From positions 1-64,000 of the forward strand of contig CAMVJE010000003.1 of assembly GCA_947167745.1 (NCBI GenBank): 64,000 bases of DNA, given 5' to 3'. The first letter of the stretch is position 1. Each line of letters opens with the position of its first letter. The notes beneath the pieces were generated by a model, which ran no database searches, was not told where the DNA came from, and was given only the letters and a program-made list of their open reading frames with translations. Of the stretch, positions 8,121 to 17,533 are shown piece after piece. The translations under genes were made by a program, and so were the position numbers. Origin of the DNA: an uncultured Treponema sp. GTDB taxonomy: Bacteria; Spirochaetota; Spirochaetia; Treponematales; Treponemataceae.

Positions 8121-8913
8121 CAATGCGGTCCAAATCAAATGATTTAACCTGTGTCTGAATTGAAAACTGAAGGTTTTCTGCAATGTAGTGGCGGATTTTA
8201 TTGATTGAATCTGGAACTGTTTCTGGTGTGAACATTATAACGACAAGAAGGAAGTCTCCGCCATCCTTGATAGCTGAAATCTTAATATCCACTGAAACCT
8301 GTATATTTCTGAGGTTGAGGGTAACATCTGAAATCATTTGATTGATGAAAACAGCATTTGCCTGACCAAGAGACATTTTTGCTGCAAGACCTACTGAGCT
8401 GATATCAATAATCTTTAAGCGGACCATGCGGTTATCTTTTAACCATAACAAATCGGCACTTTCGTTGAGACAATTTGCGCGGACATATTTTCGTAAGCCT
8501 TTAGCCTGACATGCATCAAGTGCCTTAACGATTTCATGGAACATATTTTCGGGATCTTGTTTCAGATTGATTTTACCGGCGGTGAAATTGAGCTCAGACA
8601 AAAAATTTGATAATTTATCTTCGGGTAGTGCAGGGAGGAGTATTCCCATATCAAGCGGTGTGAAGACACTTTCTTCTTCAAAAGACTTGATGAAGTTGTG
8701 CCAGCCTTTTAGAGTGAGCTGATTTTCGATAAGGAAGAAGCAGATAGAATCGGCATTTTTACGAAGAAGATGCTTTACTTTGCGATAATCAGCGACGGCA
8801 TAAACTTCATATTCCATAAGCCTGAGTCTGTCAATTACGGCCGCTTCAAAACTTATGCCTGGATTAATGAAAAAAACTTTCCTTCCGTAAATTGACTTTT
8901 CTGCCTCTGCCAT
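8101..8913 (-). CDS. PilZ-domain protein with receiver-like N terminus
   Basis: 270 aa, cytoplasmic. Residues 10-130 resemble a receiver fold (KVFFINPGISFEAAVIDRLRLMEYEVYAV), although no clear phospho-acceptor Asp is placed. Residues about 138-265 are a PilZ domain with the c-di-GMP signature RxxxR (RKYVR) followed by DxSxxG (DISSVG). Binding of c-di-GMP is therefore likely. It is preceded by TATAAT and a strong AAGGAG site. An EAL phosphodiesterase elsewhere in the window (31903-34152) shows that c-di-GMP signalling is present. The output partner is unknown. Confidence 0.75.
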   Translation of the reverse strand: MAEAEKSIYGRKVFFINPGISFEAAVIDRLRLMEYEVYAVADYRKVKHLLRKNADSICFFLIENQLTLKGWHNFIKSFEEESVFTPLDMGILLPALPEDKLSNFLSELNFTAGKINLKQDPENMFHEIVKALDACQAKGLRKYVRANCLNESADLLWLKDNRMVRLKIIDISSVGLAAKMSLGQANAVFINQMISDVTLNLRNIQVSVDIKISAIKDGGDFLLVVIMFTPETVPDSINKIRHYIAENLQFSIQTQVKSFDLDRIDYEKLY

Positions 8914-8965
8914 ACAAACTCCTTCTAATATTATACACTTGAATTTTTGTTACTGCAAGAAAAAC

Positions 8966-10849
8966 CTATTCCCAGCCGAATGTTGCAGGCGGCTTGTTTG
9001 TAGCATCGTAATAGAGGGCGTCGACAAAAGGAAGGGCAGCAATCTCTGATACTATTTTGTTCAGTAAGTCGCGGTCAAGCTGAGCAAAACGCGCGGTCAT
9101 TACATCTTCCGAGCAGACAGGGCGGAGAACGAAGCTTGCTCTGTCCGGGGCAGACGCATAAGGCAAATCAATCGTAAGGTGCTGGAAGATTTTATCATAC
9201 CAGCCTGACTCGTGGAGATTATTAAGAACGATATTATCAACTTCCCTCAGCTGATCAAGTCTTCTTTTGTCGCAGTAACCTTCCTGAAGTTTTAACTCCT
9301 CGTCTTTTATTTTAGGATTCTGCCAGAGAGCAATTATGCAGCGGTTTACGAGCTTTGAAGAATTTGTAATGTTGCTTGACTCGTCCTCAATTTTCTTCCA
9401 GTGCTTGGGGAAGTGGCAGAAGCCGTTTTCTTCGTCCTTCTTAAATTGGAGAACAGCCGGGAAGCGGTAGGTGCGGAAGTCACCCTGAACACCCACGGAT
9501 TTTACAGGAAGTACGTATTTGTGCAAACTTGCAGTGCAATGCTCGCAGAAATGAGCGATTTTAATTGATTCAAGTTCTTTCTGGGCTTCGGCCATTTCTT
9601 TTTTATCTTCGTCAGAGAGAATACCGTTTGAGCAGAGTACATTGATTGAAAGTCCCGGTCCTGGGAAAGGGTGTCTCATGACGAGCTTGTCGTCGAGGCC
9701 GAGTTTTTTACCTATCGCGCGAACTTCATCCTTGTACAAATCTTTGAGGGGCTCAATAATAAGGCCTTTCGCGATGAGCTTCTGGATTCCGTCAACCCGG
9801 TTGTGATGTGTCTTGATTGTGTGAGAATTCTTGGTTCCGCCAGACTCGATGATGTCCGGGTAAAGTGTTCCCTGAGCCAGCATCCAGTCGTCTTCGTTGA
9901 GTTTTTGTGCTGCAACTACTGAATCGCGCACTGTGATGAAGTTCTCGCCCACAGCCATGCGTTTTTTCTGAGGGTCAGTAAGGCCTTTGATTGCATTAAG
10001 GAAAGATTCACTTGCATCCTCAACGATGAAATTATTGAAACCGAATTTATGATATGCCTCTGCAACATTTTTGCTTTCATTTTTGCGCATGAAGCCGTTG
10101 TCGATGTGAAGACCGAGAACCCGCTCCTGACCGAGAGCTTTGTTTAAAAGAGCAAATGCAACAGTTGAATCTACGCCACCACTCAAAAAGAGAAGGACAT
10201 TTTTGTCTTTTGCGTCTGATTTTATTGATTCAAGGATGTGATTTAAGACAGTATCCTCATCCCAGTTTACTTCCATGCCGCAGATGTCTGCAAAATTCTT
10301 AAAGATTTTGTTGCCTTCCGGAGTGTCCTTTACTTCGCAGTGGCACTGGAGGCCGAACCGCTTTTTTGATAGATTCTGGACGGCGGCATAAGGACAGTCT
10401 TTTGTAGTTCCGATGACCTCAAAACCTTCACCGAGAGAAAGAACTCCGTCCTGATGGCTCATCCAAACCTGTGTTGTTGGAGAGACATCTTTAAATAGAG
10501 GAGAAGACTTTCCTGAATCGTTTAAATTTAATTCTGCAAAACCGAATTCACCGACTTCAGCCTTGCCGACTTTTCCGCCATAAGAATGAGCCATCAGCTG
10601 GTGACCATAGCAGAGACCAAGAATCGGTAAATCAAGTCCTAAAATTTTTTCGTTGAACTCAGGAACATTGTCTTCGTAAACAGAAGAAGGACCGCCCGAA
10701 AAGACGATTCCTTTTGCTCCCTCAAAAACGCTTAAAGGCGCACTGGGTAAAGCAATTTCTGAATAATAACCCATTGCACGGAATCTTTTTGCAATAAGAT
10801 GTGCATACTGAGATCCAAAGTCAAGAACAACGATTTTAGAACGATTCAT
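8966..10849 (-). CDS. guaA: GMP synthase (glutamine-hydrolysing)
   Basis: 627 aa. It converts XMP to GMP using glutamine amide nitrogen and ATP. The class I glutaminase domain has the nucleophile Cys in LGLCYGHQ and the PP-loop ATP pyrophosphatase domain has SGGVDST. The C-terminal dimerisation domain ends in TFGWE. The frame remains open to 10894 through a CACAGAT repeat, but ATG 10849 with TTGGAGATAAT before it begins the canonical MNRSKIVVLDFGSQY. It stands alone, with repeats on its 5' side. Confidence 0.97.
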   Translation of the reverse strand: MNRSKIVVLDFGSQYAHLIAKRFRAMGYYSEIALPSAPLSVFEGAKGIVFSGGPSSVYEDNVPEFNEKILGLDLPILGLCYGHQLMAHSYGGKVGKAEVGEFGFAELNLNDSGKSSPLFKDVSPTTQVWMSHQDGVLSLGEGFEVIGTTKDCPYAAVQNLSKKRFGLQCHCEVKDTPEGNKIFKNFADICGMEVNWDEDTVLNHILESIKSDAKDKNVLLFLSGGVDSTVAFALLNKALGQERVLGLHIDNGFMRKNESKNVAEAYHKFGFNNFIVEDASESFLNAIKGLTDPQKKRMAVGENFITVRDSVVAAQKLNEDDWMLAQGTLYPDIIESGGTKNSHTIKTHHNRVDGIQKLIAKGLIIEPLKDLYKDEVRAIGKKLGLDDKLVMRHPFPGPGLSINVLCSNGILSDEDKKEMAEAQKELESIKIAHFCEHCTASLHKYVLPVKSVGVQGDFRTYRFPAVLQFKKDEENGFCHFPKHWKKIEDESSNITNSSKLVNRCIIALWQNPKIKDEELKLQEGYCDKRRLDQLREVDNIVLNNLHESGWYDKIFQHLTIDLPYASAPDRASFVLRPVCSEDVMTARFAQLDRDLLNKIVSEIAALPFVDALYYDATNKPPATFGWE

Positions 10850-10868
10850 ATTATCTCCAAAAAAAAGT

Positions 10869-10900
10869 AACCACAGATTAACACAGATTAACACAGATTT
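10869..10900. repeat. CACAGAT-type intergenic repeat, single arm
   Basis: Three tandem imperfect copies of (C/A)CACAGATTAA lie upstream of guaA. This is one arm of the element family that appears in two-armed, inverted form at 12257, 28353, 29637 and 37094. Confidence 0.7.
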
Positions 10901-10926
10901 CTATAGAATATTTGAGAATATTTGTT

Positions 10927-12240
10927 TTAAATTCGACTTTTATTTAATTTTAATTGAGAACTAAAAAACGGGCTTATCTGTTTCAGAATTTTTTTAGCGG
11001 CCTCAGGATTCTGGTGGATTAAAAAGCGGAATCTCTCGCTCTCAATTTTAATGATTCTTGTTGAGATGACGGCGATTGCTGTAGCAGACCTTTTTTGATC
11101 CAGAATGCATGATGTCTCTCCGAAAAATTCTCCCCGGTGAGCAAGAGTCTGGCTTTCATCGTTCCCGTCTCCTGAAACAAATTTCACGGTTCCCTTGATG
11201 ATGTAGTAAGCGAAATTGTCTTCAGATCCCTTTTCAAAGATTATATCGCCGGGGTGATATGAAAAGACATTACTTTTGTTCTTTGCAATCAAAAAATCAG
11301 GACGGATAAAAAGCCCTCTTTTGATGCCGGCTCCGATTCCTGGATGTTCGATTTTTGGAAGCAGGTAAAGTTCTCCCAGAAGAAGTTCATCAAAAAACTG
11401 GACTACATATATGAATTGAGCAAATATCAGATAGAAGACGAAAAAGAAGAAAATATCCATGAAAAGGATAATTGCATGACCGAGAACGCCATATATAAGG
11501 TTGTAGCGGTTTGCATTTAAAAATAAGTGCATGATAATTCTAAAAACAAGGAAAGAACCTGTGCAGAGAAGGCTTGTAGAAATACAGAGAAGCATTTTTG
11601 GCTTGGTACCTGAGGCGGTTCTGAAAAACAGTGCTACAACGATAAAAATCAGAATGTTTGGGATAATTGTTCCCCAATTTCCTGAATAAAATCTTTCTGT
11701 CAGGGAGACAATTTGCGGAAACTGATTAAAAAACTCGATAGTTGAAATTGTTTGCAGGGAAATGAAGATAAAAACTACGGCTGCAGAAAGCAGAACAATT
11801 GCTATTTCCGTTACGAATGTAAGAATTTGATTAAAAAAGGCCTTTCGTTGAGTTTGGGTATGGAAAATATTTTGCATTGAGTCAAAAATCGAGGCAAAAA
11901 AACGACGAGCCATCCACAAAACAAAAATACCGGCGATTATTTCAAAGGAACTTACAGTTCTTATTGACTGAACTGACTTAATGACTGAATCGGAATTAAA
12001 ATAATGTTCGAGCTCGGGAATTGCCGAGACAATGGTAGATATGGTTTTGGGAGAAGCGTGCAAGAATCTTACCAATACCATCACCACCATCATGAAAAGT
12101 GGAATGACTGAGAACAAAAAACTGAAGGCACATGAACCGGCAAAAGACAAGAGTCTGTTCTGCAAAAAAAATTTCGTAGTAAGAAAGACGCTCTGGGAGA
12201 ATGTAACAAATGTGATTTTTCGTGGCGTTTTGTTGTTCAT
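10927..12240 (-). CDS. YihY/BrkB-type membrane protein fused to a cyclic nucleotide-binding domain
   Basis: 437 aa. Residues 1-310 have six or so membrane segments and the YihY/BrkB features SFAGSCAFSFLFSVIPLF, ARRFFASIFDSMQNIF and the late membrane pair. Residues about 320-435 are a CRP-like cNMP-binding domain (HPGDIIFEKGSEDNFAYYIIKG, then the phosphate-cassette region GEFFGETSCILDQKRSATA, retaining the Glu and Arg). BrkB proteins are normally about 300 aa with no regulatory domain, so a nucleotide-gated membrane protein is a reasonable inference. Function of YihY itself is unsettled. No Shine-Dalgarno is visible before the ATG. Confidence 0.8.
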   Translation of the reverse strand: MNNKTPRKITFVTFSQSVFLTTKFFLQNRLLSFAGSCAFSFLFSVIPLFMMVVMVLVRFLHASPKTISTIVSAIPELEHYFNSDSVIKSVQSIRTVSSFEIIAGIFVLWMARRFFASIFDSMQNIFHTQTQRKAFFNQILTFVTEIAIVLLSAAVVFIFISLQTISTIEFFNQFPQIVSLTERFYSGNWGTIIPNILIFIVVALFFRTASGTKPKMLLCISTSLLCTGSFLVFRIIMHLFLNANRYNLIYGVLGHAIILFMDIFFFFVFYLIFAQFIYVVQFFDELLLGELYLLPKIEHPGIGAGIKRGLFIRPDFLIAKNKSNVFSYHPGDIIFEKGSEDNFAYYIIKGTVKFVSGDGNDESQTLAHRGEFFGETSCILDQKRSATAIAVISTRIIKIESERFRFLIHQNPEAAKKILKQISPFFSSQLKLNKSRI

Positions 12241-12256
12241 TCGTAAATAAAAAATT

Positions 12257-12379
12257 GACGCGGATGCACGCAGATGAACACAGATAAAAAGTTGTTATAA
12301 GAAAGATTTTCGTTTTATTACGAAACACCCTCGTTTTAAAAACTCTATCCGCGTCTATCTGCGTTAATCTGCGTCTAAT
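12257..12379. repeat. CGCAGAT-type inverted repeat element
   Basis: The left arm at 12257-12286 (GACGCGGATGCACGCAGAT and onward) and the right arm at 12347-12379 are imperfect inverted copies separated by a loop with CGAAA/CTCGT words. The right arm begins about 6 nt after the asnS stop on the minus strand. Confidence 0.75.
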
Positions 12380-12382
12380 ACT

Positions 12383-13831
12383 TTAGAAATCTGCCAGTTT
12401 CGGTGCCCGTGGGTAAGGAATTACATCGCGAATGTTCTGCATTCCCGTTACATAGAGCAGAAGTCGTTCGAAGCCCAAGCCGAATCCTGAGTGTGGAACA
12501 GTTCCGAACTTGCGAAGGTCGAGATACCATGAGTAATCTTCTGGCTTTAAGCCAAGCTCATTGATTCGTGCCAAAAGCTTGTCGTAGTTTTCTTCTCGCT
12601 CTGAGCCACCGATGATTTCACCCAGGCCTGGAACCAAGACATCGACTGCCTTTACGGTCTTTCCGTCGTCGTTGAGCTTCATGTAGAAGGCTTTGATTTC
12701 TTTTGGATAGTTGTAAACCATTACAGGGCACTTGTAGATCTTTTCTGTCAGATAGCGCTCGTGCTCTGTTGCCAAATCGCAGCCCCAGTATGGCTTGAAC
12801 TCAAATTCGTCTGCGTGTTTTTCAAGCTCGGCGACGGCCTCTGTGTAGCTTACGCGTTTGAAAGGTGTCTCTACAACGTGGCGAAGAGTGTCGATAACGC
12901 CCGGCTGGATTCGTTTGTTGAAGAATTCCATGTCCTCGCTGCATTTTGTGAGCGCCCAGTTAAGAAGATATTTGATGAATTCTTCCTGGATATCCATGTC
13001 GTCGTTAAGGTCGAAGAAGGCCATCTCAGGCTCACACATCCAGAATTCTGCCAAGTGACGGGTTGTGTTTGAGTTTTCGGCTCGGAAGGTTGGTCCGAAG
13101 GTGTAGACGCGTCCGAGTGATGTTGCCAGAGTCTCAGCCTCAAGCTGACCTGAGACAGTGAGGGAAGCCTGCTTTCCGAAGAAGTCCTTGTTGTAGTTGA
13201 CGAGCTTTGCGGCATCTTCCTTTTTCATGCCGGCGGCGCCTTTTTCGATGGCAGTCTCGGCAAGTTTTTCAAGGGAAAGGGTCGTAATCTGGAACATCTC
13301 GCCGGCACCCTCGCAGTCAGAGCAGGTAATCTCTGGAGTATTGATGTAGAAAAAGCCCTTCTCCTGAAAGAATGTGTGCAAAGCATAGGCCATCTGACTT
13401 CTCATGCGGAAGACAGCTCCAAAAGTGTTTGTGCGGCCACGAAGATGTGCGTTTTCGCGCAGGAATTCCATTGTGGCAGCCTTTTTCTGAATCGGGTAGT
13501 CAGAAGGACATTTTCCTAAAACTTCGAGAGTTTCAAGGTTTACTTCAACAGCCTGACCTGAAGCCGGAGACTCAATGAGTTTACCTGTAGCCTTGAGGGA
13601 AGCACCTGTTGAAAGATTTGAGATTGCATTTTCGATTGAACTTGCATTATTTGGATTTGAAGGATTAGAGCGGTCAAAAGTAAGCTGGATGTTTGCAAAG
13701 CATGAACCGTCGTTCACCTGAATGAAGACGAGGTTTTTAGAGTCGCGGATTGTGCGAACCCATCCACAGACGGTAACAATTCTTCCGTCTGGTTTTGAAG
13801 TTAGAAGGTCTTTGATAAGTTCTGTTTTCAT
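12383..13831 (-). CDS. asnS: Asparagine-tRNA ligase
   Basis: 482 aa, class IIb aminoacyl-tRNA synthetase. The N-terminal OB-fold anticodon domain (1-115) is followed by the catalytic core with motif 2 (FRAENSNTTRHLAEFWMCEPEMAF) and motif 3 (GFGLGFERLLLYVTG). It charges tRNA-Asn. ATG 13831 (MKTELIKDLL) is preferred over the upstream in-frame ATG because TAGAAT lies 8 nt before it. No Shine-Dalgarno is seen. Confidence 0.96.
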   Translation of the reverse strand: MKTELIKDLLTSKPDGRIVTVCGWVRTIRDSKNLVFIQVNDGSCFANIQLTFDRSNPSNPNNASSIENAISNLSTGASLKATGKLIESPASGQAVEVNLETLEVLGKCPSDYPIQKKAATMEFLRENAHLRGRTNTFGAVFRMRSQMAYALHTFFQEKGFFYINTPEITCSDCEGAGEMFQITTLSLEKLAETAIEKGAAGMKKEDAAKLVNYNKDFFGKQASLTVSGQLEAETLATSLGRVYTFGPTFRAENSNTTRHLAEFWMCEPEMAFFDLNDDMDIQEEFIKYLLNWALTKCSEDMEFFNKRIQPGVIDTLRHVVETPFKRVSYTEAVAELEKHADEFEFKPYWGCDLATEHERYLTEKIYKCPVMVYNYPKEIKAFYMKLNDDGKTVKAVDVLVPGLGEIIGGSEREENYDKLLARINELGLKPEDYSWYLDLRKFGTVPHSGFGLGFERLLLYVTGMQNIRDVIPYPRAPKLADF

Positions 13832-13839
13832 AATAAACA

Positions 13840-13868
13840 ATTCTAGCACTTTGAAAGCATTGAAACAA
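13840..13868 (-). promoter_or_regulatory. asnS promoter, leaderless type
   Basis: On the minus strand TTGTTT, a 17-bp spacer and TGCTAGAAT (extended -10) end 8 nt before the asnS ATG. Confidence 0.6.
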
Positions 13869-13920
13869 CACCCAATCTTATAGTAAAATATTTCATCTTA
13901 CAAAACGAAGAGGTTAAAAA

Positions 13921-14868
13921 ATGAAAAAAATTGGAATTTTCGCTTCTGTTCTGGGCGCTCTCCTTGCACTCACTTCTTGTAACGAAAAAAAGAACTACAT
14001 TCTTGCCACAGGTGGTACATCTGGAACTTATTATCCTTTTGGCGGGGCAATTGCTAACATCTGGAATACAAAAATCGAGAACATGAATGTAACAGCCCAG
14101 GCAACAGGTGCTTCTGCTGAGAACTTGCGCCTTATTTCAAATGGGGACGCTGAATTCGCAACTGTTCAGAACGATGTAATGGATTACGCTTACCGTGGTT
14201 CAGACATGTTTGCAGGCACAAAATTGCCGAACCTGGCTTCAATCGGAACTTTGTATCCTGAAGTCGTTCAGATTGCGGCTTCAAAAACAAGCGGAATTAA
14301 ATCAATTTCTGACTTGCGCGGAAAGCGTGTTTCTGTCGGTGATGCAGGCTCAGGCGTAGAATTCAACGCAAAACAGATTCTTGAGGGCTATGGCCTTACA
14401 TTTGACGACATCAAAAAGAACAACCTTTCATTCAAAGAATCTGCAGAAGGTTTGCAGAATGGTACACTTGATGCCTGCTTTGTAACTGCTGGTGTTCCAA
14501 ATTCAGCATTGCAGGAACTTGCTTTCACTGCAGGTCTTGAGCTTATTCCTGTAGGCGGAGCCGAAGCTGATTCTATCTGCAGTAAATATTCTTTCTATAC
14601 AAAAACAACAATTCCTGCCGGCACATATAAAGGTACTGATGTTGATACTGATGCTCTTGCAATTAAGGCAACACTGGCAGTAAGCGCATCTTTGGATGAG
14701 GCAACAGTTTATGAAATGACAAAAGCCTTGTTCGAAAATCTTGATGAACTCAGCACTGCTCACGCAAAAGGAAAGGAAGTCAGCGCAAAAGCCGCTGTAA
14801 CAGGTGTTTCTGTTCCATTCCATCCAGGTGCTGCAAAATATTACAAAGAAATCGGCGTTTTGAACTAA
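13921..14868 (+). CDS. TAXI-type TRAP transporter solute-binding lipoprotein
   Basis: 315 aa. A signal peptide ends in the lipobox LTSC (Cys about residue 20), so the protein is anchored at the membrane. The TAXI family signature ATGGTSGTYYPFGGAIANIW follows, as does GDAEFATVQNDV. It delivers substrate, probably an organic acid or amino acid such as glutamate, to the downstream fused permease. GAGG lies at the ribosome site. It is the first gene of a three-gene operon. Confidence 0.92.
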   Translation: MKKIGIFASVLGALLALTSCNEKKNYILATGGTSGTYYPFGGAIANIWNTKIENMNVTAQATGASAENLRLISNGDAEFATVQNDVMDYAYRGSDMFAGTKLPNLASIGTLYPEVVQIAASKTSGIKSISDLRGKRVSVGDAGSGVEFNAKQILEGYGLTFDDIKKNNLSFKESAEGLQNGTLDACFVTAGVPNSALQELAFTAGLELIPVGGAEADSICSKYSFYTKTTIPAGTYKGTDVDTDALAIKATLAVSASLDEATVYEMTKALFENLDELSTAHAKGKEVSAKAAVTGVSVPFHPGAAKYYKEIGVLN

Positions 14869-14877
14869 GCGCAATTA

Positions 14878-15402
14878 ATGAAAAAAATTTTTTTACTGAC
14901 CGCACTTGCACTATTATTGGCAGTTAATCTGCCACTTGTGCGGGTGCTGTCGATTTCCAATCGCAAGAATTTTTCAGAAAGAATTTATTCACGCTCTGCA
15001 ATGGCGCGGGGCTTTGTAATCAGTTATACACATTCAGTAAACAAGGGTAGGGTACACGATTTTTATTTTCCTTTAAAATCAGGAAATCTGGAACTATCAA
15101 TGACAGAATTCGTTTCTTACGGGGCTGGAATTCCAGAAAGTTCTGAGACTGAGGGAGCATCCTTCCGCGTAGCAAAAAACGGATATGTGATTGAGAACCT
15201 TCACAGAGTTCTTCCCAAACTTGTTATGGCTGTAGGGGTAATTGCGGACCATTCGATCGCCCTTACAGATGAAACAGAGCCTCTTAATACTGATTTCAGC
15301 AGGGAATTTTTTCTGAAAAATTTTTTCAAAGCCCGGACCAGCCTTCTCTTTGAGGTAAGACGGGTCTCACTGTTGAGCTATTTTCTGACAAAGAAGATCT
15401 AA
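14878..15402 (+). CDS. DUF1850 protein of the TAXI-TRAP operon
   Basis: 174 aa with an N-terminal membrane anchor (3-22). The motif ISYTHSVNKGRVHDFY is typical of DUF1850 proteins, which recur between the binding protein and permease genes of TAXI-TRAP operons. The exact role is unknown. It begins 9 bp after the binding-protein gene and ends 39 bp before the permease. Confidence 0.8.
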   Translation: MKKIFLLTALALLLAVNLPLVRVLSISNRKNFSERIYSRSAMARGFVISYTHSVNKGRVHDFYFPLKSGNLELSMTEFVSYGAGIPESSETEGASFRVAKNGYVIENLHRVLPKLVMAVGVIADHSIALTDETEPLNTDFSREFFLKNFFKARTSLLFEVRRVSLLSYFLTKKI

Positions 15403-15441
15403 GCTTTAAGCGCTGTGAGAAATAAAAATAGGAGTACAAGA

Positions 15442-17523
15442 ATGAGCGATGAAATTGAAAACACGAAAGAAAGTCCTCTTGTAGAGAGCTTACTTCCTAC
15501 TACAAACGAAGATGAGATGAAAAAACTCATGCAGGATTTGTCTAAAGAACAGGCTTATCGGGAACACAAGTGCTGGAGGCAGAGCATTACTGTTATTGTT
15601 TCTGTTGCTTTCTGTATCTTCCAGCTTTATGCAACATTAACCGGCACTATTCCGGCTCAGCTTGTGCGTGCTTCCCATCTGGCATTCGTGCAGTTTCTTG
15701 CCTTTTTGCTTTTTCCGGCTACAAAATCCATGCCGAAAAATACCCTCCCTGTCTACGATGTAATTCTAGCCTTTGTGGGGGCGGGCTGCTGGAGCTACTA
15801 CATCATTAATTTCCACACGATCGTCCTTCGGGCAGGAGCCTACACTCCGCTTGATATTGTAGTTGGAATTGTCGGAATTATAATTTTATTCGAGTCTTGT
15901 CGGCGAATCGTCGGTCTTCCGATTATGATTATCGCCGGTGCTTTCATTCTTTATGCCTTTATAGGAAAATATCTCCCAGGTTTTTTAAATCACCGTGGCT
16001 ACAAGCTTACCCGTGTTGTCAGCCACCTCTATTACACAACCGAGGGAATCATGGGTACTCCAATCGGAGCCTGTTCAACTTTTATCTTCCTCTTTATTAT
16101 GTTCGGAGCCTTCCTTGAAAAAACTGGAATAGGTCAGTTCTTTATCGATACCTGTAACTCAATTGCAGGAGGGGCGAGTGGAGGACCGGCAAAGGTTGCT
16201 GTTCTTTCTTCTGCTCTTTTGGGAACGGTTTCAGGCAGTTCTGTTTCAAACACTGTTGGTTCAGGTTCATTTACAATTCCAATGATGAAAAAACTTGGCT
16301 ATCGGGGCGAATTTGCGGGTGCGGTTGAGGCGGCGGCTTCTACTGGCGGTCAGCTCATGCCTCCGATTATGGGAGCGGCTGCTTTCCTTATGGCAGAGAG
16401 TGTAGGAGTTCCCTATCTTACTGTCGTAAAGGCTGCAATCATCCCGGCCCTGCTTTATTTTGCTGGTATCTTTATCACGGTTCACCTTGAGGCTCACAAA
16501 CGGGGCTTGAAGGGCTTACCAAAAGAAGAAATTCCCCGCTTCCTTCCTCTCTTCCTTTCCCGCGGTTATATGATTCTTCCGCTTGTGGTGATTATTTACT
16601 TTCTTTGCTCTGGAAAGACGGCCACTTACTCAGCCCTTATGGGAATTGTTTCGATTATTATAATTGCAATTGCCGTATCCCTCATTGATGTTTCAAAAGG
16701 AAAGAAACCACGCTTCGGTCTTGATGATTTGGTTGATGTGCTTTGTGCTGCTGCCCGAGGTGTTATAAGTGTGGCAATTGCTTGTGGTATGGCAGGAATC
16801 ATCATCGGTATTGTTACACTTACAGGGCTTGGCTTAAAACTCGGTGCGGGTCTTGTTGCTCTTGCTCACGGAAAGCTTTTTATCACCCTGATTTTGACCA
16901 TGATTTCTTCAATTGTTTTGGGAATGGGTGCTCCAACCACGGCTAATTATCTCATTACTTCTACAATCACGGCGAGTGCGATTGTTCGATGTGTATACGG
17001 ACTTGGAACGCCAAGCCCTGAGCAGCTTTTACCGGCCCACATGTTTGCTTTCTATTTCGGAATTATTGCTGATGTTACGCCGCCTGTAGCTCTTGCGGCC
17101 ATTGCGGGTGCTGCGATAGCAAAAGCCCGGCCCATGCGCACGGCGGTTAATGCCACAAAACTTGCAATTGGAGCATTTATTGTTCCATACATGTTCATTT
17201 ATAATCCGCAAATGCTGATGTTGGGAGCAAATGCCCTTTCAATCCTCGGTATTACGGTCACGGCCTTACTGGGAATGTTCTCTGTTGCTGTTGGTCTTGA
17301 AGGCTATGCTTTTACTGCAACTGGCTTCCTGAATAATACCGGCATATCTGCTTCTGCAAAAAAAGTTGTTTCCGTAATTGAGCGACTTGCCTTCCTTGCA
17401 GCGGGCTTGTGTTGTATTGATCCGTCTCCGAAGACAGATGTTTTTGGAATCGCATTCCTCTTTGTGCTTCTTGTTCTGCAGCTTATCCGTCGAAAGAGAA
17501 GTTCTGTAAAGCTTTCTGCATAA
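15442..17523 (+). CDS. TRAP transporter fused permease (DctQM type)
   Basis: 693 aa with about 16-18 membrane segments. The small Q-like part (about 40-190) is fused to the large M-like part, which carries the conserved GTVSGSSVSNTVGSGSFTIPMMKKLGY block. ATG 15442 with GGAG 7 nt before it is preferred over a GTG 27 bp upstream. Together with the TAXI binding protein it forms an ion-gradient-driven uptake system in the inner membrane. Confidence 0.93.
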   Translation: MSDEIENTKESPLVESLLPTTNEDEMKKLMQDLSKEQAYREHKCWRQSITVIVSVAFCIFQLYATLTGTIPAQLVRASHLAFVQFLAFLLFPATKSMPKNTLPVYDVILAFVGAGCWSYYIINFHTIVLRAGAYTPLDIVVGIVGIIILFESCRRIVGLPIMIIAGAFILYAFIGKYLPGFLNHRGYKLTRVVSHLYYTTEGIMGTPIGACSTFIFLFIMFGAFLEKTGIGQFFIDTCNSIAGGASGGPAKVAVLSSALLGTVSGSSVSNTVGSGSFTIPMMKKLGYRGEFAGAVEAAASTGGQLMPPIMGAAAFLMAESVGVPYLTVVKAAIIPALLYFAGIFITVHLEAHKRGLKGLPKEEIPRFLPLFLSRGYMILPLVVIIYFLCSGKTATYSALMGIVSIIIIAIAVSLIDVSKGKKPRFGLDDLVDVLCAAARGVISVAIACGMAGIIIGIVTLTGLGLKLGAGLVALAHGKLFITLILTMISSIVLGMGAPTTANYLITSTITASAIVRCVYGLGTPSPEQLLPAHMFAFYFGIIADVTPPVALAAIAGAAIAKARPMRTAVNATKLAIGAFIVPYMFIYNPQMLMLGANALSILGITVTALLGMFSVAVGLEGYAFTATGFLNNTGISASAKKVVSVIERLAFLAAGLCCIDPSPKTDVFGIAFLFVLLVLQLIRRKRSSVKLSA

Positions 17524-17533
17524 GGCCATAATT

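Noticed and set aside
10850..10894. Longer guaA N terminus
   Set aside because: The extra 15 codons translate the CACAGAT repeat; GGAG and the conserved start fit ATG 10849.
12257..12379. Possible CRISPR array from tandem CGCAGAT units
   Set aside because: Units are short, adjoining and inverted, without regular spacers or cas genes.
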